The notes: a model not told the origin generated them from the sequence alone. A stretch of 64,000 nucleotides of DNA from Sutcliffiella horikoshii (GCF_002157855.1 NZ_CP020880.1:4030001-4094000), one strand, 5' to 3'; shown: positions 22,085 through 33,410, numbered from the stretch's first letter. Translations and numbers: made by a program.

Positions 22085-23356
22085 TTAGCGTTTTGCCGTT
22101 CCTGCTTTTTGGTCTTCTTCAAGCATTTCGAAGAACTCCTGGTTTGTTTTGGATTGGCGAAGTCTGCGCAATAGTTTTTCTGCAAAATCTGGAGAGTCTG
22201 ACATCGTTTTGCGGATGGCCCATAGCTTGTCCAGATGGTCTTTCGGGATAAGCAGCTCTTCTTTACGCGTTCCGGAACGACGGATGTCGATTGCTGGGAA
22301 GATACGACGTTCTGCAAGTTGACGGTCAAGGTGAAGCTCCATGTTTCCTGTACCTTTGAATTCCTCATAGATGACGTCATCCATACGGGAACCTGTGTCT
22401 ACAAGAGCCGTTGCAAGGATCGTCAAGCTTCCTCCTTCTTCAATGTTACGCGCAGCACCGAAGAAACGCTTTGGACGGTGGAATGCCGCAGGGTCGATAC
22501 CACCGGAAAGTGTACGTCCACTTGGCGGGATAACAAGGTTGTATGCACGTGCCAAACGTGTGATGCTGTCCATCAGGATAATAACGTCACGTTTGTGCTC
22601 TACAAGACGCAGGGCACGTTCTAGTACTAGCTCTGCCACTTTGATGTGGTTTTCAGGCACCTCGTCAAATGTGGAGCTTACAACGTCACCAGCAACGGAA
22701 CGCTCGATGTCTGTTACTTCCTCTGGACGCTCGTCAATCAGAAGGACGATTAGCTCAGCTTCTGGATGATTCGTCGTAATGCTGTTGGCAATTTCTTTGA
22801 TCAGCATCGTTTTACCGGCTTTTGGTGGCGCAACAATAAGTCCACGCTGACCGAAACCTACCGGCGCAATCAAATCCATGATGCGCGTGGAAAGGCCTTT
22901 CGGCGTTGTTTCTAGCACAATTTGACGATCTGGATATAAAGGAGTCAATGCCGGGAAATGGACACGCTCTTTTGCAGATTCCGGGTCGTCTCCGTTGACT
23001 GCTTCCACGTGCAGCAGCCCATAGTAACGCTCATTTTCTTTTGGAGGGCGCACTTTACCCGATACCTTGTCCCCGTTTCTTAAATCAAAACGACGGATTT
23101 GGGATGCGGATATATAAATATCCTCTGAACTTGGGGAATAATTGATCGGACGCAAGAAACCAAAGCCTTCCGATTGGATGACCTCCAGTACCCCTTCCAT
23201 AAACAATAGACCATCTTTTTCAGCCTGTGCTTTTAAAATAGCAAAAATAAGTTCTTTTTTCGTTAGTTTACTGTAGTAAGATACTTTATGTTGACGGGCA
23301 AATTCATATAGTTCTTTTAATTTTAAAGTTTCTAAGTGAGAAATAGTTAAATCCAT
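22085..23356 (-). CDS. rho: Transcription termination factor Rho
   Basis: Hexameric RNA-dependent ATPase that ends transcription. The 423-residue protein has the N-terminal helical cap ([26 protein letters not shown]), an RNA-binding cold-shock-like fold ([16 protein letters not shown]), Walker A ([14 protein letters not shown]), Walker B ([12 protein letters not shown]) and the R-loop/Q-loop [20 protein letters not shown]. No large insertion is present. The ATG at 23356 has a weak ribosome site (GTGGTG), which could reflect autoregulated low expression; the 30-residue upstream extension is not conserved. Confidence 0.96.
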   Translation of the reverse strand: MDLTISHLETLKLKELYEFARQHKVSYYSKLTKKELIFAILKAQAEKDGLLFMEGVLEVIQSEGFGFLRPINYSPSSEDIYISASQIRRFDLRNGDKVSGKVRPPKENERYYGLLHVEAVNGDDPESAKERVHFPALTPLYPDRQIVLETTPKGLSTRIMDLIAPVGFGQRGLIVAPPKAGKTMLIKEIANSITTNHPEAELIVLLIDERPEEVTDIERSVAGDVVSSTFDEVPENHIKVAELVLERALRLVEHKRDVIILMDSITRLARAYNLVIPPSGRTLSGGIDPAAFHRPKRFFGAARNIEEGGSLTILATALVDTGSRMDDVIYEEFKGTGNMELHLDRQLAERRIFPAIDIRRSGTRKEELLIPKDHLDKLWAIRKTMSDSPDFAEKLLRRLRQSKTNQEFFEMLEEDQKAGTAKR

Positions 23357-23800
23357 AAAAAGAAAACACCACTCTATTCGTTTTAATTGTTTGATACGAT
23401 TATGATCCAAGGATAAATGTTTGTTTGTCTTCCAACACTGATTCAAGCCGAATTAAGTTCGAAGGATGGGAAATATTCTAATAGTCGCTGCACTTTTTAA
23501 AGGAAAATGAAATGGAAGTGAGGACGTTTCCCTCGTGTTTGTGGGATAAACTCTCCTTATGAAGAAATTGTAGAAGAATCGCTAGGAAGATATAAGGTAG
23601 ATTTTGCATAAATACTCGTAGTATTGTTTATTTTACCCACAAAATGGTCTTTTAAGCAACTATTTTCTGTAGACAAGCTTTGAGTATTGCGTTTATTTTC
23701 TGGGGAATATTCTTGTATTTCCCCTATTTGTGTCGAATGGGACTTGTTGTCTATTATAATATTCGGTAGGCGTGCGGGTTTTTTGACGTTGTAATATAGG

Positions 23801-23838
23801 AAAACCGTAAATGGGAAGGATCCATTTACGGTTTTTTT
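23801..23838. terminator. Terminator between glpX and rho
   Basis: CCGTAAATG/CATTTACGG 9 bp stem with U-runs on both sides, strongest in the plus direction (seven T). It can end the glpX transcript after the R1 repeats. Confidence 0.8.
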
Positions 23839-23854
23839 AGGGATTGCGTTGACT

Positions 23855-24151
23855 CCCAGTTGATTTTCATTCCGGGTGCTTGTGACTGATTTAATATGTT
23901 GTTTAGACACCGCTGTAGATTTCCGCAAATGGCTTCGCTTTCCTAGGGGCGCTGCTGGAGCCTCCTCGGCTACGCCTGCGGGGTCTCCACCTAGCACTAT
24001 CTCCCTCAGGAGTCTTCGCCTTTTGCTCCAATCCACAGCTAGATATTCACTAAGCACATGATATATTAGTTTTTTAGTGGCCGCCTGCGGGGTCTCAAGC
24101 CACCGTTACCTCCCCGCTGGAGTCTCACACCTTGCACTTCAATCGACTGGG
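23855..24151. repeat. R1 repeat copy split by a second R1 copy (nested)
   Basis: The left end (23855-23882, CCCAGTTGATTTTCATTCCGG-like) and right end (about 24079-24151, GCGGGGTCTC...AATCGACTGGG) together match the intact copy at 42697, minus its central ~40 bp. Between them lies a complete second copy at 23912-24039. The whole fills most of the 818 bp rho-glpX gap and lies in the glpX 3' untranslated region. A minus-strand ORF through it (23557-24057) is not credible. Confidence 0.8.
23912..24039. repeat. R1 dispersed repeat, inner copy b
   Basis: Terminal arms GCTGTAGATT/AATCCACAGC and inner GCAAATGGC/GCCTTTTGC. This copy interrupts the older copy spanning 23855-24151. Confidence 0.85.
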
Positions 24152-24174
24152 GAAATCTCATTCACTTACTTTAT

Positions 24175-25143
24175 TTAAGGCTTGAATACTAGGTTTGGTT
24201 TTTTCTTGATGTTGTGTTGGCCGTCGATGAAGCGGACGGTGCCCGATTTTGCACGCATGACAACGGAGTGGGTGGTAGCGTTGGTACCTTTGAATTGCAC
24301 ACCTCGCAGCAGTTCGCCGTCTGTTACTCCTGTTGCGGCGAAAATGGCGTCGTCTCCACGCACAAGGTCTTCCATTCTTAGTACGGCATCGATGTCTTCG
24401 ATGCCCATTTTGCGGCAGCGGATTAGTTCTTCTTCATTTTGTGGAAGGAGTTTTCCCTGAATCTCTCCTCCAAGGCATTTCAGTGCGACTGCAGCGATTA
24501 CGCCTTCTGGTGCCCCGCCGGAACCGAACAGGATGTCGACACCTGTGTGGTCAAAGGCTGTGTTGATGGCTGCGGCTACGTCTCCGTCATCAATTAGTTT
24601 GATACGGGCACCCGCTTCACGCAATTCTGCAATGATTTTTTCATGGCGCGGTCTGTTCAAAATAACTGCCACCACGTCTTCGATCTCTTTGTTTTTTGCT
24701 TCCGCCACGGCTCTCAGGTTGTCTGTGACAGATGCATTTATGTCAATCTTCCCTACTGCTGCAGGTCCGACAGCTATTTTATCCATGTACATGTCCGGAG
24801 CATGAAGCAGGTTTCCGTGGTCGGCAATAGCAAGTACGGCAAGTGCGTTCCAGCCTCCTGATGCAACGATGCTTGTCCCTTCAAGTGGATCAACTGCAAC
24901 GTCCACGCGAGGTCCGTATCCTGTGCCAAGCTTTTCACCGATATATAGCATAGGCGCTTCGTCCATTTCCCCTTCTCCGATGACAACTGTCCCTTTCATC
25001 GGAACCGTATCAAATACATCACGCATGGCGGAAGTAGCCGCTCCGTCCGCGCTGTCTTTATCTCCGCGTCCCATCCAGCGTGCTGAGGATAAAGCCGCCG
25101 CTTCTGTTACTCGAATCAATTCCATGGATAAACTTCTTTCCAT
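24175..25143 (-). CDS. glpX: Fructose-1,6-bisphosphatase, class II (GlpX)
   Basis: Gluconeogenic phosphatase converting fructose 1,6-bisphosphate to fructose 6-phosphate. The 322-residue protein has the metal-site motifs of class II enzymes: [18 protein letters not shown], the [14 protein letters not shown] segment and [16 protein letters not shown] at 25143 follows AAGGGAG at 8 nt. It lies between murA2 and rho as in B. subtilis; the transcript carries the nested R1 repeats before its terminator. Confidence 0.95.
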   Translation of the reverse strand: MERSLSMELIRVTEAAALSSARWMGRGDKDSADGAATSAMRDVFDTVPMKGTVVIGEGEMDEAPMLYIGEKLGTGYGPRVDVAVDPLEGTSIVASGGWNALAVLAIADHGNLLHAPDMYMDKIAVGPAAVGKIDINASVTDNLRAVAEAKNKEIEDVVAVILNRPRHEKIIAELREAGARIKLIDDGDVAAAINTAFDHTGVDILFGSGGAPEGVIAAVALKCLGGEIQGKLLPQNEEELIRCRKMGIEDIDAVLRMEDLVRGDDAIFAATGVTDGELLRGVQFKGTNATTHSVVMRAKSGTVRFIDGQHNIKKKPNLVFKP

Positions 25144-25283
25144 TCCTTCCACTCCCTTTGCATTCTATGAATCTAGTTATTTTTTATGGTAGGCCACCTG
25201 GCTGTCTGTGCAACCCGAGGCATTGTGCTATACTTTTCGTTAATAGTATATCACATTTGCCGGGATTTGAAAGCGGTATCTAC

Positions 25284-25328
25284 AAAAAAGAAGGAACCCG
25301 CTATTTTCAGCGAATTCCTTCTTTTTTA
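25284..25328. terminator. murA2 terminator
   Basis: AGAAGGAA/TTCCTTCT stem with inner CGCT/AGCG and U-runs on both sides, directly after the murA2 stop. Confidence 0.85.
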
Positions 25329-26621
25329 TTATGAGTTTTGCATTTGTTCGATTTCTTCTTGTGTCAGCTTCTCACGCCAGATCGTGGCACCTAGTCCTTC
25401 TAGCTTTTCTTCTAGATGACTGTAGCCGCGGTCGATGTGTTCAAGGCCTGTAACCTCAGTCAAGCCGTCAGCAAGTAGGCCAGCGATGACAAGTGCTGCT
25501 CCTGCACGGAGGTCACTTGCTCTAACCTTGGCACCTTGTAGCTGAACAGGCCCGTTGATGATGGCGGAACGGCCTTCTACTTTGATTTGTCCGTTCATGC
25601 GACGCAGTTCATCGACGTGCTTGAAGCGGGCGGAATAGATGGTGTCTGTTACGATGCTCGTACCTTGTGCCTTTGTTAAAAGGGTCGTCATCGGCTGCTG
25701 AAGATCGGTCGGGAACCCAGGATGAACAAGGGTTTTCACGTCGACAGCTTTCAGTTTTTCGCCAGGAACGACAAGTACTTGATCTTGGTCATTGTTGATA
25801 TCGATGCGTACGCCCATTTCACGAAGCTTTGCGATAAGCGGCTCCAAGTGGGTCGGAATGACATTGTCGATGATCATTTCGCCGCCTGCTGCAGCAGCCA
25901 TGATCATGTATGTACCTGCTTCGATTCGGTCAGGAATGATAGTGTGTTTGCACCCATGAAGGCTCTCCACGCCATCGATACGGATCACATCTGTACCCGC
26001 ACCTTTGATTTTCGCACCCATGCTGCTTAGTAGTGTTGCTACATCGATGATTTCCGGCTCTTTTGCCGCGTTTTCGATGATTGTTCTACCTTTCGCTTTC
26101 ACTGCAGCAAGCATGATGTTAATCGTTGCGCCGACACTTACCACATCAAGGTAAATGCGTGCCCCTCTTAGTTCTTCTGCTCGCAGGTAGATAGCGCCTT
26201 GCTCATTTGTTACCTCTGCTCCAAGCGCTTCAAAGCCTTTGATGTGCTGATCGATAGGTCTTGGTCCTAAATGACAGCCACCAGGTAATCCTACTACTGC
26301 TTTTTTGAAACGTCCAAGCATTGCTCCCATTAGATAATAAGAAGCACGCAATTTCTTCACTTTTCCGCTTGGAAGTGGCATGGCGATCATTTTGGAAGGA
26401 TCAACGGTTAGGTCTTCCCCCTCAAGCGATACGCTGCCGCCAATTTCCTCCAGCAGGCTGCTTAATATTTCTACATCTGATATTTGCGGTAGCCCTTCAA
26501 TCGTGACGGGTGAGTCCGCTAGAATGGTTGCAGGGATCAAGGCCACTGCACTATTTTTCGCTCCACTTACGCGTACGGTTCCATTTAATTGATTACCACC
26601 AAGGATTTTTAACTTTTCCAT
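25329..26621 (-). CDS. murA2: UDP-N-acetylglucosamine 1-carboxyvinyltransferase, second paralogue
   Basis: First committed step of peptidoglycan synthesis, adding enolpyruvate from PEP to UDP-GlcNAc. The 430-residue protein has the [10 protein letters not shown] substrate motif and the catalytic Cys116 in [13 protein letters not shown], the fosfomycin target. Position between glpX and tal matches the B. subtilis murAB (murZ) locus rather than the atp-adjacent murAA. RBS is AAGGGAG. Confidence 0.95.
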   Translation of the reverse strand: MEKLKILGGNQLNGTVRVSGAKNSAVALIPATILADSPVTIEGLPQISDVEILSSLLEEIGGSVSLEGEDLTVDPSKMIAMPLPSGKVKKLRASYYLMGAMLGRFKKAVVGLPGGCHLGPRPIDQHIKGFEALGAEVTNEQGAIYLRAEELRGARIYLDVVSVGATINIMLAAVKAKGRTIIENAAKEPEIIDVATLLSSMGAKIKGAGTDVIRIDGVESLHGCKHTIIPDRIEAGTYMIMAAAAGGEMIIDNVIPTHLEPLIAKLREMGVRIDINNDQDQVLVVPGEKLKAVDVKTLVHPGFPTDLQQPMTTLLTKAQGTSIVTDTIYSARFKHVDELRRMNGQIKVEGRSAIINGPVQLQGAKVRASDLRAGAALVIAGLLADGLTEVTGLEHIDRGYSHLEEKLEGLGATIWREKLTQEEIEQMQNS

Positions 26622-26835
26622 ATAGTTCTCCCTTCAAGGCGAGGTTGGTTTCCAAAAGTGCTATTGTCTATTATACACAATTATTACCAATCGTAAAAAT
26701 TTTCGTTACCTATTAGTTTACACGAAAATTTTCTTTTCATATATGAAAATGCATGAAACTTTATCAAATCGTAATATTTGATACCATACGACTATATTCG
26801 ACACGGTACTTTTGTCGAAAAATAGGTGAAATTAA

Positions 26836-26868
26836 CAAAAACCCCCTGCTTATTTTTTAGCAGAGGGT
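26836..26868 (-). terminator. tal terminator
   Basis: CCCTCTGCT/AGCAGGGGG stem followed by UUUUU on the minus strand. The R1 copy at 26893-27015 lies between the tal stop and this hairpin. Confidence 0.8.
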
Positions 26869-26892
26869 AAATGTTAGCATATTTTATTCATC

Positions 26893-27015
26893 GTTGCTCT
26901 CCGTTCCAGGCGCTTCGCTTTCCACGGGCGGTCCGTGAGCCTCCTCACAACGCTTCAGGGGTCTCACCTGTCCCTTCTTCCCGCAGGAGTCTGCGCACCT
27001 TTCACTGCGAACAAC
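26893..27015. repeat. R1 dispersed repeat, copy c
   Basis: Terminal arms GTTGCTC/GAACAAC. Begins 11 nt after the tal stop codon, inside its 3' untranslated region. Confidence 0.85.
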
Positions 27016-27026
27016 TAGGTTATAGG

Positions 27027-27671
27027 TTATTGTTTGCGGTTATTCCAGTCAGCTAGGAATTTTTCGATTCCTTGGTCTGTTAATGGGTGGTGGAAAAGTT
27101 GCATGAGCACTTTGTAAGGAACGGTCGCGATGTGTGCTCCGTTTAGCGCTGCATCGGTAATGTGCATAGGGTGGCGGATGGATGCCGCGATGATTTCTGT
27201 CGGGATATCATGAACGGTGAAAATGTCTGCAATGGTCGCGACTAAATCCATTCCATTTTGCCCGATATCATCAAGACGTCCTAGAAAAGGAGATACGTAT
27301 GTAGCTCCTGCTCTTGCTGCCATCAATGCTTGATTGGCGTTGAAAATTAGCGTCACATTTGTTTTGATGTTAAGGTCGCTGAATGCTTTTACCGCCTTCA
27401 ACCCGTCTGGAGTCATTGGCACTTTCACGGTAATGTTTGGCGCAATTGCCGCGAGCGCTTTCCCCTCTTCGATCATGCCATCTGCGTCAAGTGCAATTAC
27501 TTCGGCACTGACGGAGCCTTCTACAAATGAAGTGATCTCGCGTAGGCGGTCTTCGAATGAGATGTTTTCTTTTGCCACAAGGCTTGGGTTTGTCGTAACT
27601 CCTGCAAGTAATCCTAACGCGTGTGCTTCTTTAATTTCTTCTAGGTTTGCTGTGTCGATGAAAAATTTCAT
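27027..27671 (-). CDS. tal: Transaldolase, small (FSA/TalC) type
   Basis: A 214-residue TIM-barrel aldolase of the non-oxidative pentose phosphate branch, or fructose-6-phosphate aldolase-like. The Schiff-base Lys lies in NITVKVPMT, and the family start [16 protein letters not shown] and the motif [12 protein letters not shown] are present. The Bacillus orthologue is ywjH. It follows fbaA with its own ribosome site; a terminator-like hairpin separates them. Confidence 0.94.
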   Translation of the reverse strand: MKFFIDTANLEEIKEAHALGLLAGVTTNPSLVAKENISFEDRLREITSFVEGSVSAEVIALDADGMIEEGKALAAIAPNITVKVPMTPDGLKAVKAFSDLNIKTNVTLIFNANQALMAARAGATYVSPFLGRLDDIGQNGMDLVATIADIFTVHDIPTEIIAASIRHPMHITDAALNGAHIATVPYKVLMQLFHHPLTDQGIEKFLADWNNRKQ

Positions 27672-27720
27672 GTCATTCTCTCCCTTGTTTGTATAATGTT
27701 TACGCTTTCATATAAAAATG

Positions 27721-27748
27721 AAACAAAACCGCCGGTAATGGCGGTTCT
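27721..27748 (-). terminator. fbaA terminator
   Basis: AACCGCC/GGCGGTT perfect stem with a 6 nt loop and UUUGUUU tail, between fbaA and tal on the minus strand. Confidence 0.75.
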
Positions 27749-27802
27749 GCATATCGTTGCCTTGTTGTTGGTTGAAATATCTTGTTTGTTTAAGCTATTT
27801 TA

Positions 27803-28660
27803 TTACGCTTTGTTGGAAGATCCAAATTCGCGCATTTTGCCTTTTACTGTATCTTTGATTGCGTCGCGAGCAGGTCCTAGGTATTTACGAGGATCGTACT
27901 CTTCTGTTTTGGCAGCAAGTGTTTCACGAACTGCTTTTGCAGATGCAATTTGATTTTCTGTGTTAACATTGATTTTCGCTGTTCCAAAAGAGATTGCTTT
28001 TTGGATGTCATGCGTAGGAATTCCAGTTCCGCCGTGTAATACTAGAGGAACGCCAGCACGGTTGTTGATGTCTTCCATCTCTTTGAAGCCAAGGTTCGGT
28101 TCGCCTTTGTAAGGACCGTGTACGGAACCTAAAGCTGGAGCTAGGCAATCAATACCTGTGCGTTTTACAAGCTCTTCACACTCTTGTGGATCTGCATAGA
28201 TTACGCCATCAGCGATAACGTCGTCTTCTTGTCCACCTACTACACCAAGCTCTGCCTCAACAGATACTCCGTGGAAGTGTGCTAATTCTACAACTTTAGA
28301 AGTTGTTTCAATGTTCTCCTCAAATGGATGGTGAGAAGCATCGATCATTACAGAAGTAAATCCAGCGTGGATCGCTTTTGCACAAGACTCATAGCTAGAA
28401 CCGTGGTCTAAGTGAATCGCTACAGGTACAGTTACACCGTACTCTTCCATTAACGCTTTTACTAATGCTACGATTGTTTTGAAGCCACCCATATAACGAG
28501 CCGCACCTTCAGAAACTCCAAGGATAACTGGTGAATTCTCCTCTTGTGCTGCTTGTAGAATTGCTTGTGTGAACTCTAGGTTGTTCAGGTTGAACTGACC
28601 TACTGCATAGCCTTCTGCATTTGCTTTTTTCAGCATTTCTGTCATGGAAACTAAAGGCAT
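27803..28660 (-). CDS. fbaA: Fructose-bisphosphate aldolase, class II
   Basis: Zinc-dependent aldolase of glycolysis and gluconeogenesis. The 285-residue protein shows the zinc-binding [11 protein letters not shown] motif, [13 protein letters not shown] and the second metal segment [13 protein letters not shown]. The ATG at 28660 ([13 protein letters not shown]) is followed by the normal Bacillus N-terminus; a 51-residue upstream extension of the frame is not coding. AAGGAGG precedes it. Confidence 0.96.
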   Translation of the reverse strand: MPLVSMTEMLKKANAEGYAVGQFNLNNLEFTQAILQAAQEENSPVILGVSEGAARYMGGFKTIVALVKALMEEYGVTVPVAIHLDHGSSYESCAKAIHAGFTSVMIDASHHPFEENIETTSKVVELAHFHGVSVEAELGVVGGQEDDVIADGVIYADPQECEELVKRTGIDCLAPALGSVHGPYKGEPNLGFKEMEDINNRAGVPLVLHGGTGIPTHDIQKAISFGTAKINVNTENQIASAKAVRETLAAKTEEYDPRKYLGPARDAIKDTVKGKMREFGSSNKA

Positions 28661-28900
28661 AATAACATCCTCCTTCGTATTATATTCACTCCGAAAAGTT
28701 TTTCCCGTTCTTACAAGGCGGTAAACACTTAGGCTCGTCCCATTGATTAAGGATTTCGCGGTACGTGCACCTTTTGTAAAAAATTTCACCCATATCAAAA
28801 CTAGCTTGACCAATCGGGAAACCAGTTATGTATATTGGGTAAAAAAGTGCAAAAACTTGTCGGATGATTTTTATCCAGTACTTAGCATATCAACTATGTA

Positions 28901-28935
28901 GAAAAACGGCAACTGCTGAAGTATGCCGTTTTTCA
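28901..28935. terminator. spo0F terminator
   Basis: AAACGGCA/TGCCGTTT stem with flanking A and T runs, 55 nt after the spo0F stop. Confidence 0.8.
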
Positions 28936-28989
28936 ATGTAAGCGATAACACTTTAAATGTTTTAATATTCAGTTACAAAATTGACGAAT

Positions 28990-29364
28990 TTACACCGATT
29001 GGCGCGGCATATTTTTACGGACCGCATCTCTTATTTCATCAATATCGAATGGTTTGGCAAAGTGCGTGATTGCTCCAAGGTCTTTCGATTCCTGGATCAT
29101 ATCCAACTCACCGTAAGCTGTCATAATGATTACTTGGATATCAGAATTAATTGCTTTTAGCCTCTTTAAAATCTCAATTCCGTCCATACCGGGGATCTTC
29201 ATGTCTAACAATACTAAGTCCGGTGAATGCTTTTCTACGATATCTAATGCTTGGTACCCGTTTGCTGCCTGAAACGTCTGATAGCCTTCTTTTTGAAATA
29301 CTTCATTCAACAAAATCCGTATCCCATACTGGTCATCCACAATCAGTAATTTTTGACCCACCAT
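28990..29364 (-). CDS. spo0F: Sporulation phosphorelay response regulator Spo0F
   Basis: Single-domain receiver that takes phosphate from sporulation kinases and passes it to Spo0B. In 124 residues it has the acidic pair D10/D11, the phosphorylated D54 ([13 protein letters not shown]), T82, H101 and K104 (THFAKPFD), all in the B. subtilis positions. No output domain. The divergent neighbour is ywjG, as in B. subtilis. Confidence 0.96.
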   Translation of the reverse strand: MVGQKLLIVDDQYGIRILLNEVFQKEGYQTFQAANGYQALDIVEKHSPDLVLLDMKIPGMDGIEILKRLKAINSDIQVIIMTAYGELDMIQESKDLGAITHFAKPFDIDEIRDAVRKNMPRQSV

Positions 29365-29410
29365 TACACCCCACCTCTAAAAATAATCAATCCGTTTCCA
29401 TCCACCCACC

Positions 29411-29450
29411 TATTTCTACTATAATAGTCTTATTTCCTCCTTTTTCGACC
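29411..29450 (-). promoter_or_regulatory. Candidate sigma-H promoter and 0A box upstream of spo0F
   Basis: Minus strand AGGAAATA (29431-29438) and GTAGAAATA (29411-29419) resemble sigma-H elements, about 50 nt upstream of the start. GGTCGAA at 29444-29450 differs from the TGTCGAA Spo0A box by one base. spo0F is sigma-H and Spo0A controlled in B. subtilis. Confidence 0.45.
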
Positions 29451-29494
29451 GGGAAATTTTTTGATGAAGGAAGGAAATAAAAAAATTTCGTGAA

Positions 29495-29540
29495 GGGGTC
29501 AGACCCCTGCAGGACTTTCCCCCTTGATGTAGAAGGCTCC
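29495..29540. repeat. R2 palindromic repeat, type A
   Basis: GGGGTCAGACCCC at 29495-29507 plus the conserved tail, in the 343 bp spo0F-ywjG divergent gap. Confidence 0.8.
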
Positions 29541-29588
29541 GGCCTACTTGGCGGATGTCGGATTATGTAGGAAAAACGCGAACGAAAA

Positions 29589-29625
29589 GGGGTCAGACCC
29601 CCCTAGGATTTTTGCTACCTATGTC
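29589..29625. repeat. R2 palindromic repeat, type A
   Basis: Second copy in the spo0F-ywjG gap, 94 bp from the first; the tail ends at ATGTCATAC instead of GTCGAA. The 94 bp offset is the same as that of the pair at 17366/17460. Confidence 0.8.
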
Positions 29626-29707
29626 ATACTAACTTTCATTATACTTGAGTTATGGTGGAATGAGGGTATTGGAATATGCTAATAATTTGTTTAGGAGTGT
29701 GATTTGG

Positions 29708-30259
29708 ATGTTGAAGATTTTTACGACTCAGTTGCAGGGTGTGTTTAATAGGGTTGGTTCGAGTGAGGAATTCGCATTTGAGGATGCGGCTAGGCTGTTG
29801 GCACAGGCTACTGTCGGGGACGGGCGCATTTATGTGCATGGTGTAAAGGAGATGAAAGCAGTGGAGGCGGAGGCCACGACTGGTGCGGAGCCGCTGATGA
29901 GCGCTACACTTTTATCCGATTTGGACAGTTATCATGATTTGACTGATACGGACCGGGCTTTGATTGTGTCCCGTTTTTCTACAGATGAAGAAGCGATTAA
30001 TACGGCGAAGGCATTGAAGGAATTAGGTATTGAAATTGTGGGGATTTCGACGGTGGGGGAGGCAGAGCAAGTTGACTCGGCTGAAGCGGCGGAAACCTTA
30101 GATTCCTTGGCAGATGTACATATCGACATGAAGTTAAAGAAACCACTGATTCCGGGTGATGACGGAGAACGCTTTGGCTTCCCTTCTAGCATGGTGGCAT
30201 TATATGTTTATCATGGCTTAGCTTTTACGTTGAAAGAGATTTTGGAAGAGCAGGAGTAA
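29708..30259 (+). CDS. ywjG: DUF2529 family protein YwjG
   Basis: A 183-residue cytosolic protein of the DUF2529 family, adjacent to spo0F and pyrG as in B. subtilis. It resembles a sugar-isomerase-like alpha/beta fold (GDGRIYVHGVKEMKAVEAEA and the DALIVSR-type strand) but no catalytic role is known. The ATG at 29708 (MLKIFTTQLQGVF) follows AGGAGTG; an upstream TTG of the same frame is not supported by a ribosome site. Confidence 0.88.
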   Translation: MLKIFTTQLQGVFNRVGSSEEFAFEDAARLLAQATVGDGRIYVHGVKEMKAVEAEATTGAEPLMSATLLSDLDSYHDLTDTDRALIVSRFSTDEEAINTAKALKELGIEIVGISTVGEAEQVDSAEAAETLDSLADVHIDMKLKKPLIPGDDGERFGFPSSMVALYVYHGLAFTLKEILEEQE

Positions 30260-30291
30260 GAGGACACATTTTTTTCGTAGATGTGGCTTGA

Positions 30292-30440
30292 ACAATGACA
30301 GGTTTCTTGTTTATTCCGCTGTTTTGGCGCTTCGGCTTCTACGATGACAGTTTCCATGTCTCCTCAGCTTTTCTGTCACCGTTCGGCCTCAACGGTGCCA
30401 GTTTCCCTGTTTCTCCCGCTACTTTGGCGCCGTTCGTCTT
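30292..30440. repeat. Degenerate tandem array, three units of about 50 bp
   Basis: Units start at 30292, 30341 and 30392 with AC[AG][AG]TG[AC]CAG and share TTTCC.TGT, CGCT.TTTTGG and GTTCGGC segments. The array fills most of the 284 bp between ywjG and the acetyltransferase gene. Confidence 0.65.
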
Positions 30441-30543
30441 AGAGTACGATGCTCCAAGTTAATTTTCGATAAATTTTTAAAGGGTTTTACCCATTTTTAT
30501 CGAAACAACCTTTATCGTAATTTTTCATGGGAGGTTTCGAGGA

Positions 30544-31065
30544 GTGTATTATCATGATTTAATCATAGAAAAAGCGACAACGGCGGATGGACCAGGCATA
30601 GTGGAGTTGTTAAAGAGCCGTGCTGCCGATTTAAAAAGCAAGGGTTCAATGCAATGGAGCTTCCTCCTTACCGGACAAGAGGATAGGGAAATTTTAGCAC
30701 TCGTTTCAAAGGGGTTATTTTATAAGGCAGCTCTAGAATCTGGCATTCAGAATCAACCTCCCTCCGCTACCTTCATGCTCTCAAACACGCAAGAGGAATG
30801 GGACATCCACCTCTGGGGACAAGAGTACACCCGGGGTACCGTTTATTTACATAAGCTTGCTGTTGCTCTCGATCATAAAGGCGAGGGGCTAGGTGACCGC
30901 CTTGTGGACTGGATCAAGCAGCATGCAGAAGAGCAGGGCTATACAAAAATCCGGTTGGATTGTGTGGCTAGTGCACAGCTAAGAAGCTTTTACGACAAGC
31001 ATGGCTTCATCCTATTAAAAATAGTCGATGACCACTGTTTGTATGAATGGACAACAAAGCGATAA
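30544..31065 (+). CDS. GNAT-family N-acetyltransferase
   Basis: A 173-residue acetyltransferase. The acetyl-CoA pyrophosphate loop is LDHKGEGLGDRLVDWI (Q/RxxGxG-type), and late strand DCVASAQLRSFYDKHGF gives the typical NxxxxxFYxxxGF end. A GTG start is used, 9 nt after GGGAGG. The substrate is not predictable. It ends 11 nt before the MORN gene and likely forms a two-gene unit with it. Confidence 0.85.
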   Translation: MYYHDLIIEKATTADGPGIVELLKSRAADLKSKGSMQWSFLLTGQEDREILALVSKGLFYKAALESGIQNQPPSATFMLSNTQEEWDIHLWGQEYTRGTVYLHKLAVALDHKGEGLGDRLVDWIKQHAEEQGYTKIRLDCVASAQLRSFYDKHGFILLKIVDDHCLYEWTTKR

Positions 31066-31076
31066 GGAGGTTCAGC

Positions 31077-31352
31077 ATGGAAAACGAAAAGTGTGATATA
31101 AAACGTGGCGTAAAAGAAAAGCCTCTAGAAGTGGTTGACGGTTACACGATAAAGTACCATGCAAACGGCAAAACCATTTGGTCCAAGGGGAAAATGTCAG
31201 GCGATCAACCTGAGGGCTATTGGGAATGGTATCGTGCCGATGGGACCATCAAGCGGTCAGGATATTTTGAGAATGGCGAACCTGTCGGGGAATGGATCAC
31301 CTATGATAGCAAAGGTGAAAAATACAAAACCACGAATCGTGATAAAAAATAA
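31077..31352 (+). CDS. Small MORN-repeat protein
   Basis: Ninety-one residues with two to three MORN-like repeats: ANGKTIWSKGKMSGDQPEGYWEWYRADGTIKRSGYFENGEPVGEWITYDSKG contains WEWYxxDGxxxxxGxFxxGxxxGxW spacing. Such repeats form small beta sheets used in binding. No signal peptide. ATG at 31077 follows AAGGAGG at good spacing. Function unknown; a strong bidirectional terminator follows. Confidence 0.8.
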   Translation: MENEKCDIKRGVKEKPLEVVDGYTIKYHANGKTIWSKGKMSGDQPEGYWEWYRADGTIKRSGYFENGEPVGEWITYDSKGEKYKTTNRDKK

Positions 31353-31360
31353 TAACCATA

Positions 31361-31398
31361 AAAAAGCTCAGAGCCATTAAAAACTCTGAGCTTTTTTC
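31361..31398. terminator. Bidirectional terminator between the MORN gene and pyrG
   Basis: GCTCAGAG/CTCTGAGC perfect stem with six U on the plus side and five on the minus side; it serves both convergent genes. Confidence 0.9.
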
Positions 31399-31405
31399 TA
31401 TAAAA

Positions 31406-33088
<1,683 letters not shown>

Positions 33089-33193
33089 TTAACATTTTTA
33101 TCATTAGTCAAAAACACGAAATTCATTTACTAAAAAATGAAGCTGCCCCCAATTTCTCAGGTTCAGCATATGAATGTCTATTCACTAATAAAA

Positions 33194-33236
33194 TAAAAAA
33201 CGCCCCACTTGCCAGCATTTCTAGCAAGGGGAGCGT
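33194..33236 (-). terminator. pyrG leader attenuator
   Basis: CGCTCCCCTTGC (33224-33235) pairs with GCAAGTGGGGCG (33201-33212), followed by UUUUUU. The C/U-rich 5' arm could pair with extra G residues added at the transcript start when CTP is low, opening the terminator. Confidence 0.8.
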
Positions 33237-33276
33237 GTATATGTTCAACAAATTATACGTGTCCTTTTTTAAGGAG

Positions 33277-33315
33277 CCCAAAAAAGATTCTACCTAGTAC
33301 AGGGTGAAAAGTCAA
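33277..33315 (-). promoter_or_regulatory. pyrG promoter with GGGCTC start
   Basis: TTGACT (33310-33315), 17 nt spacer, TAGAAT (33287-33292), then 7 nt to GGGCTCC starting at 33279. The GGGC initial sequence is the one known in B. subtilis for G-stuttering in CTP starvation. Confidence 0.85.
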
Positions 33316-33362
33316 GGATTGAATTAACTTGCGAATTTTCACTTTTTTCGGTTGGAAGAAAA

Positions 33363-33400
33363 TAAAAACACTCCCCATTTATCGTCCAGGGGAGTGTTTG
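33363..33400 (-). terminator. rpoE terminator
   Basis: ACACTCCCC/GGGGAGTGT perfect 9 bp stem followed by UUUUUA on the minus strand. Confidence 0.85.
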
Positions 33401-33410
33401 CTAGAGGCGA

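Noticed and set aside
23557-24057. 166-codon minus-strand frame in the rho-glpX gap
   Set aside because: It reads through the nested R1 repeat and a terminator stem; the N-terminal part is just translated repeat sequence.
26871-27056. 61-codon plus-strand frame over R1 copy c
   Set aside because: It is only a translation of the repeat; other R1 copies do not keep the frame.
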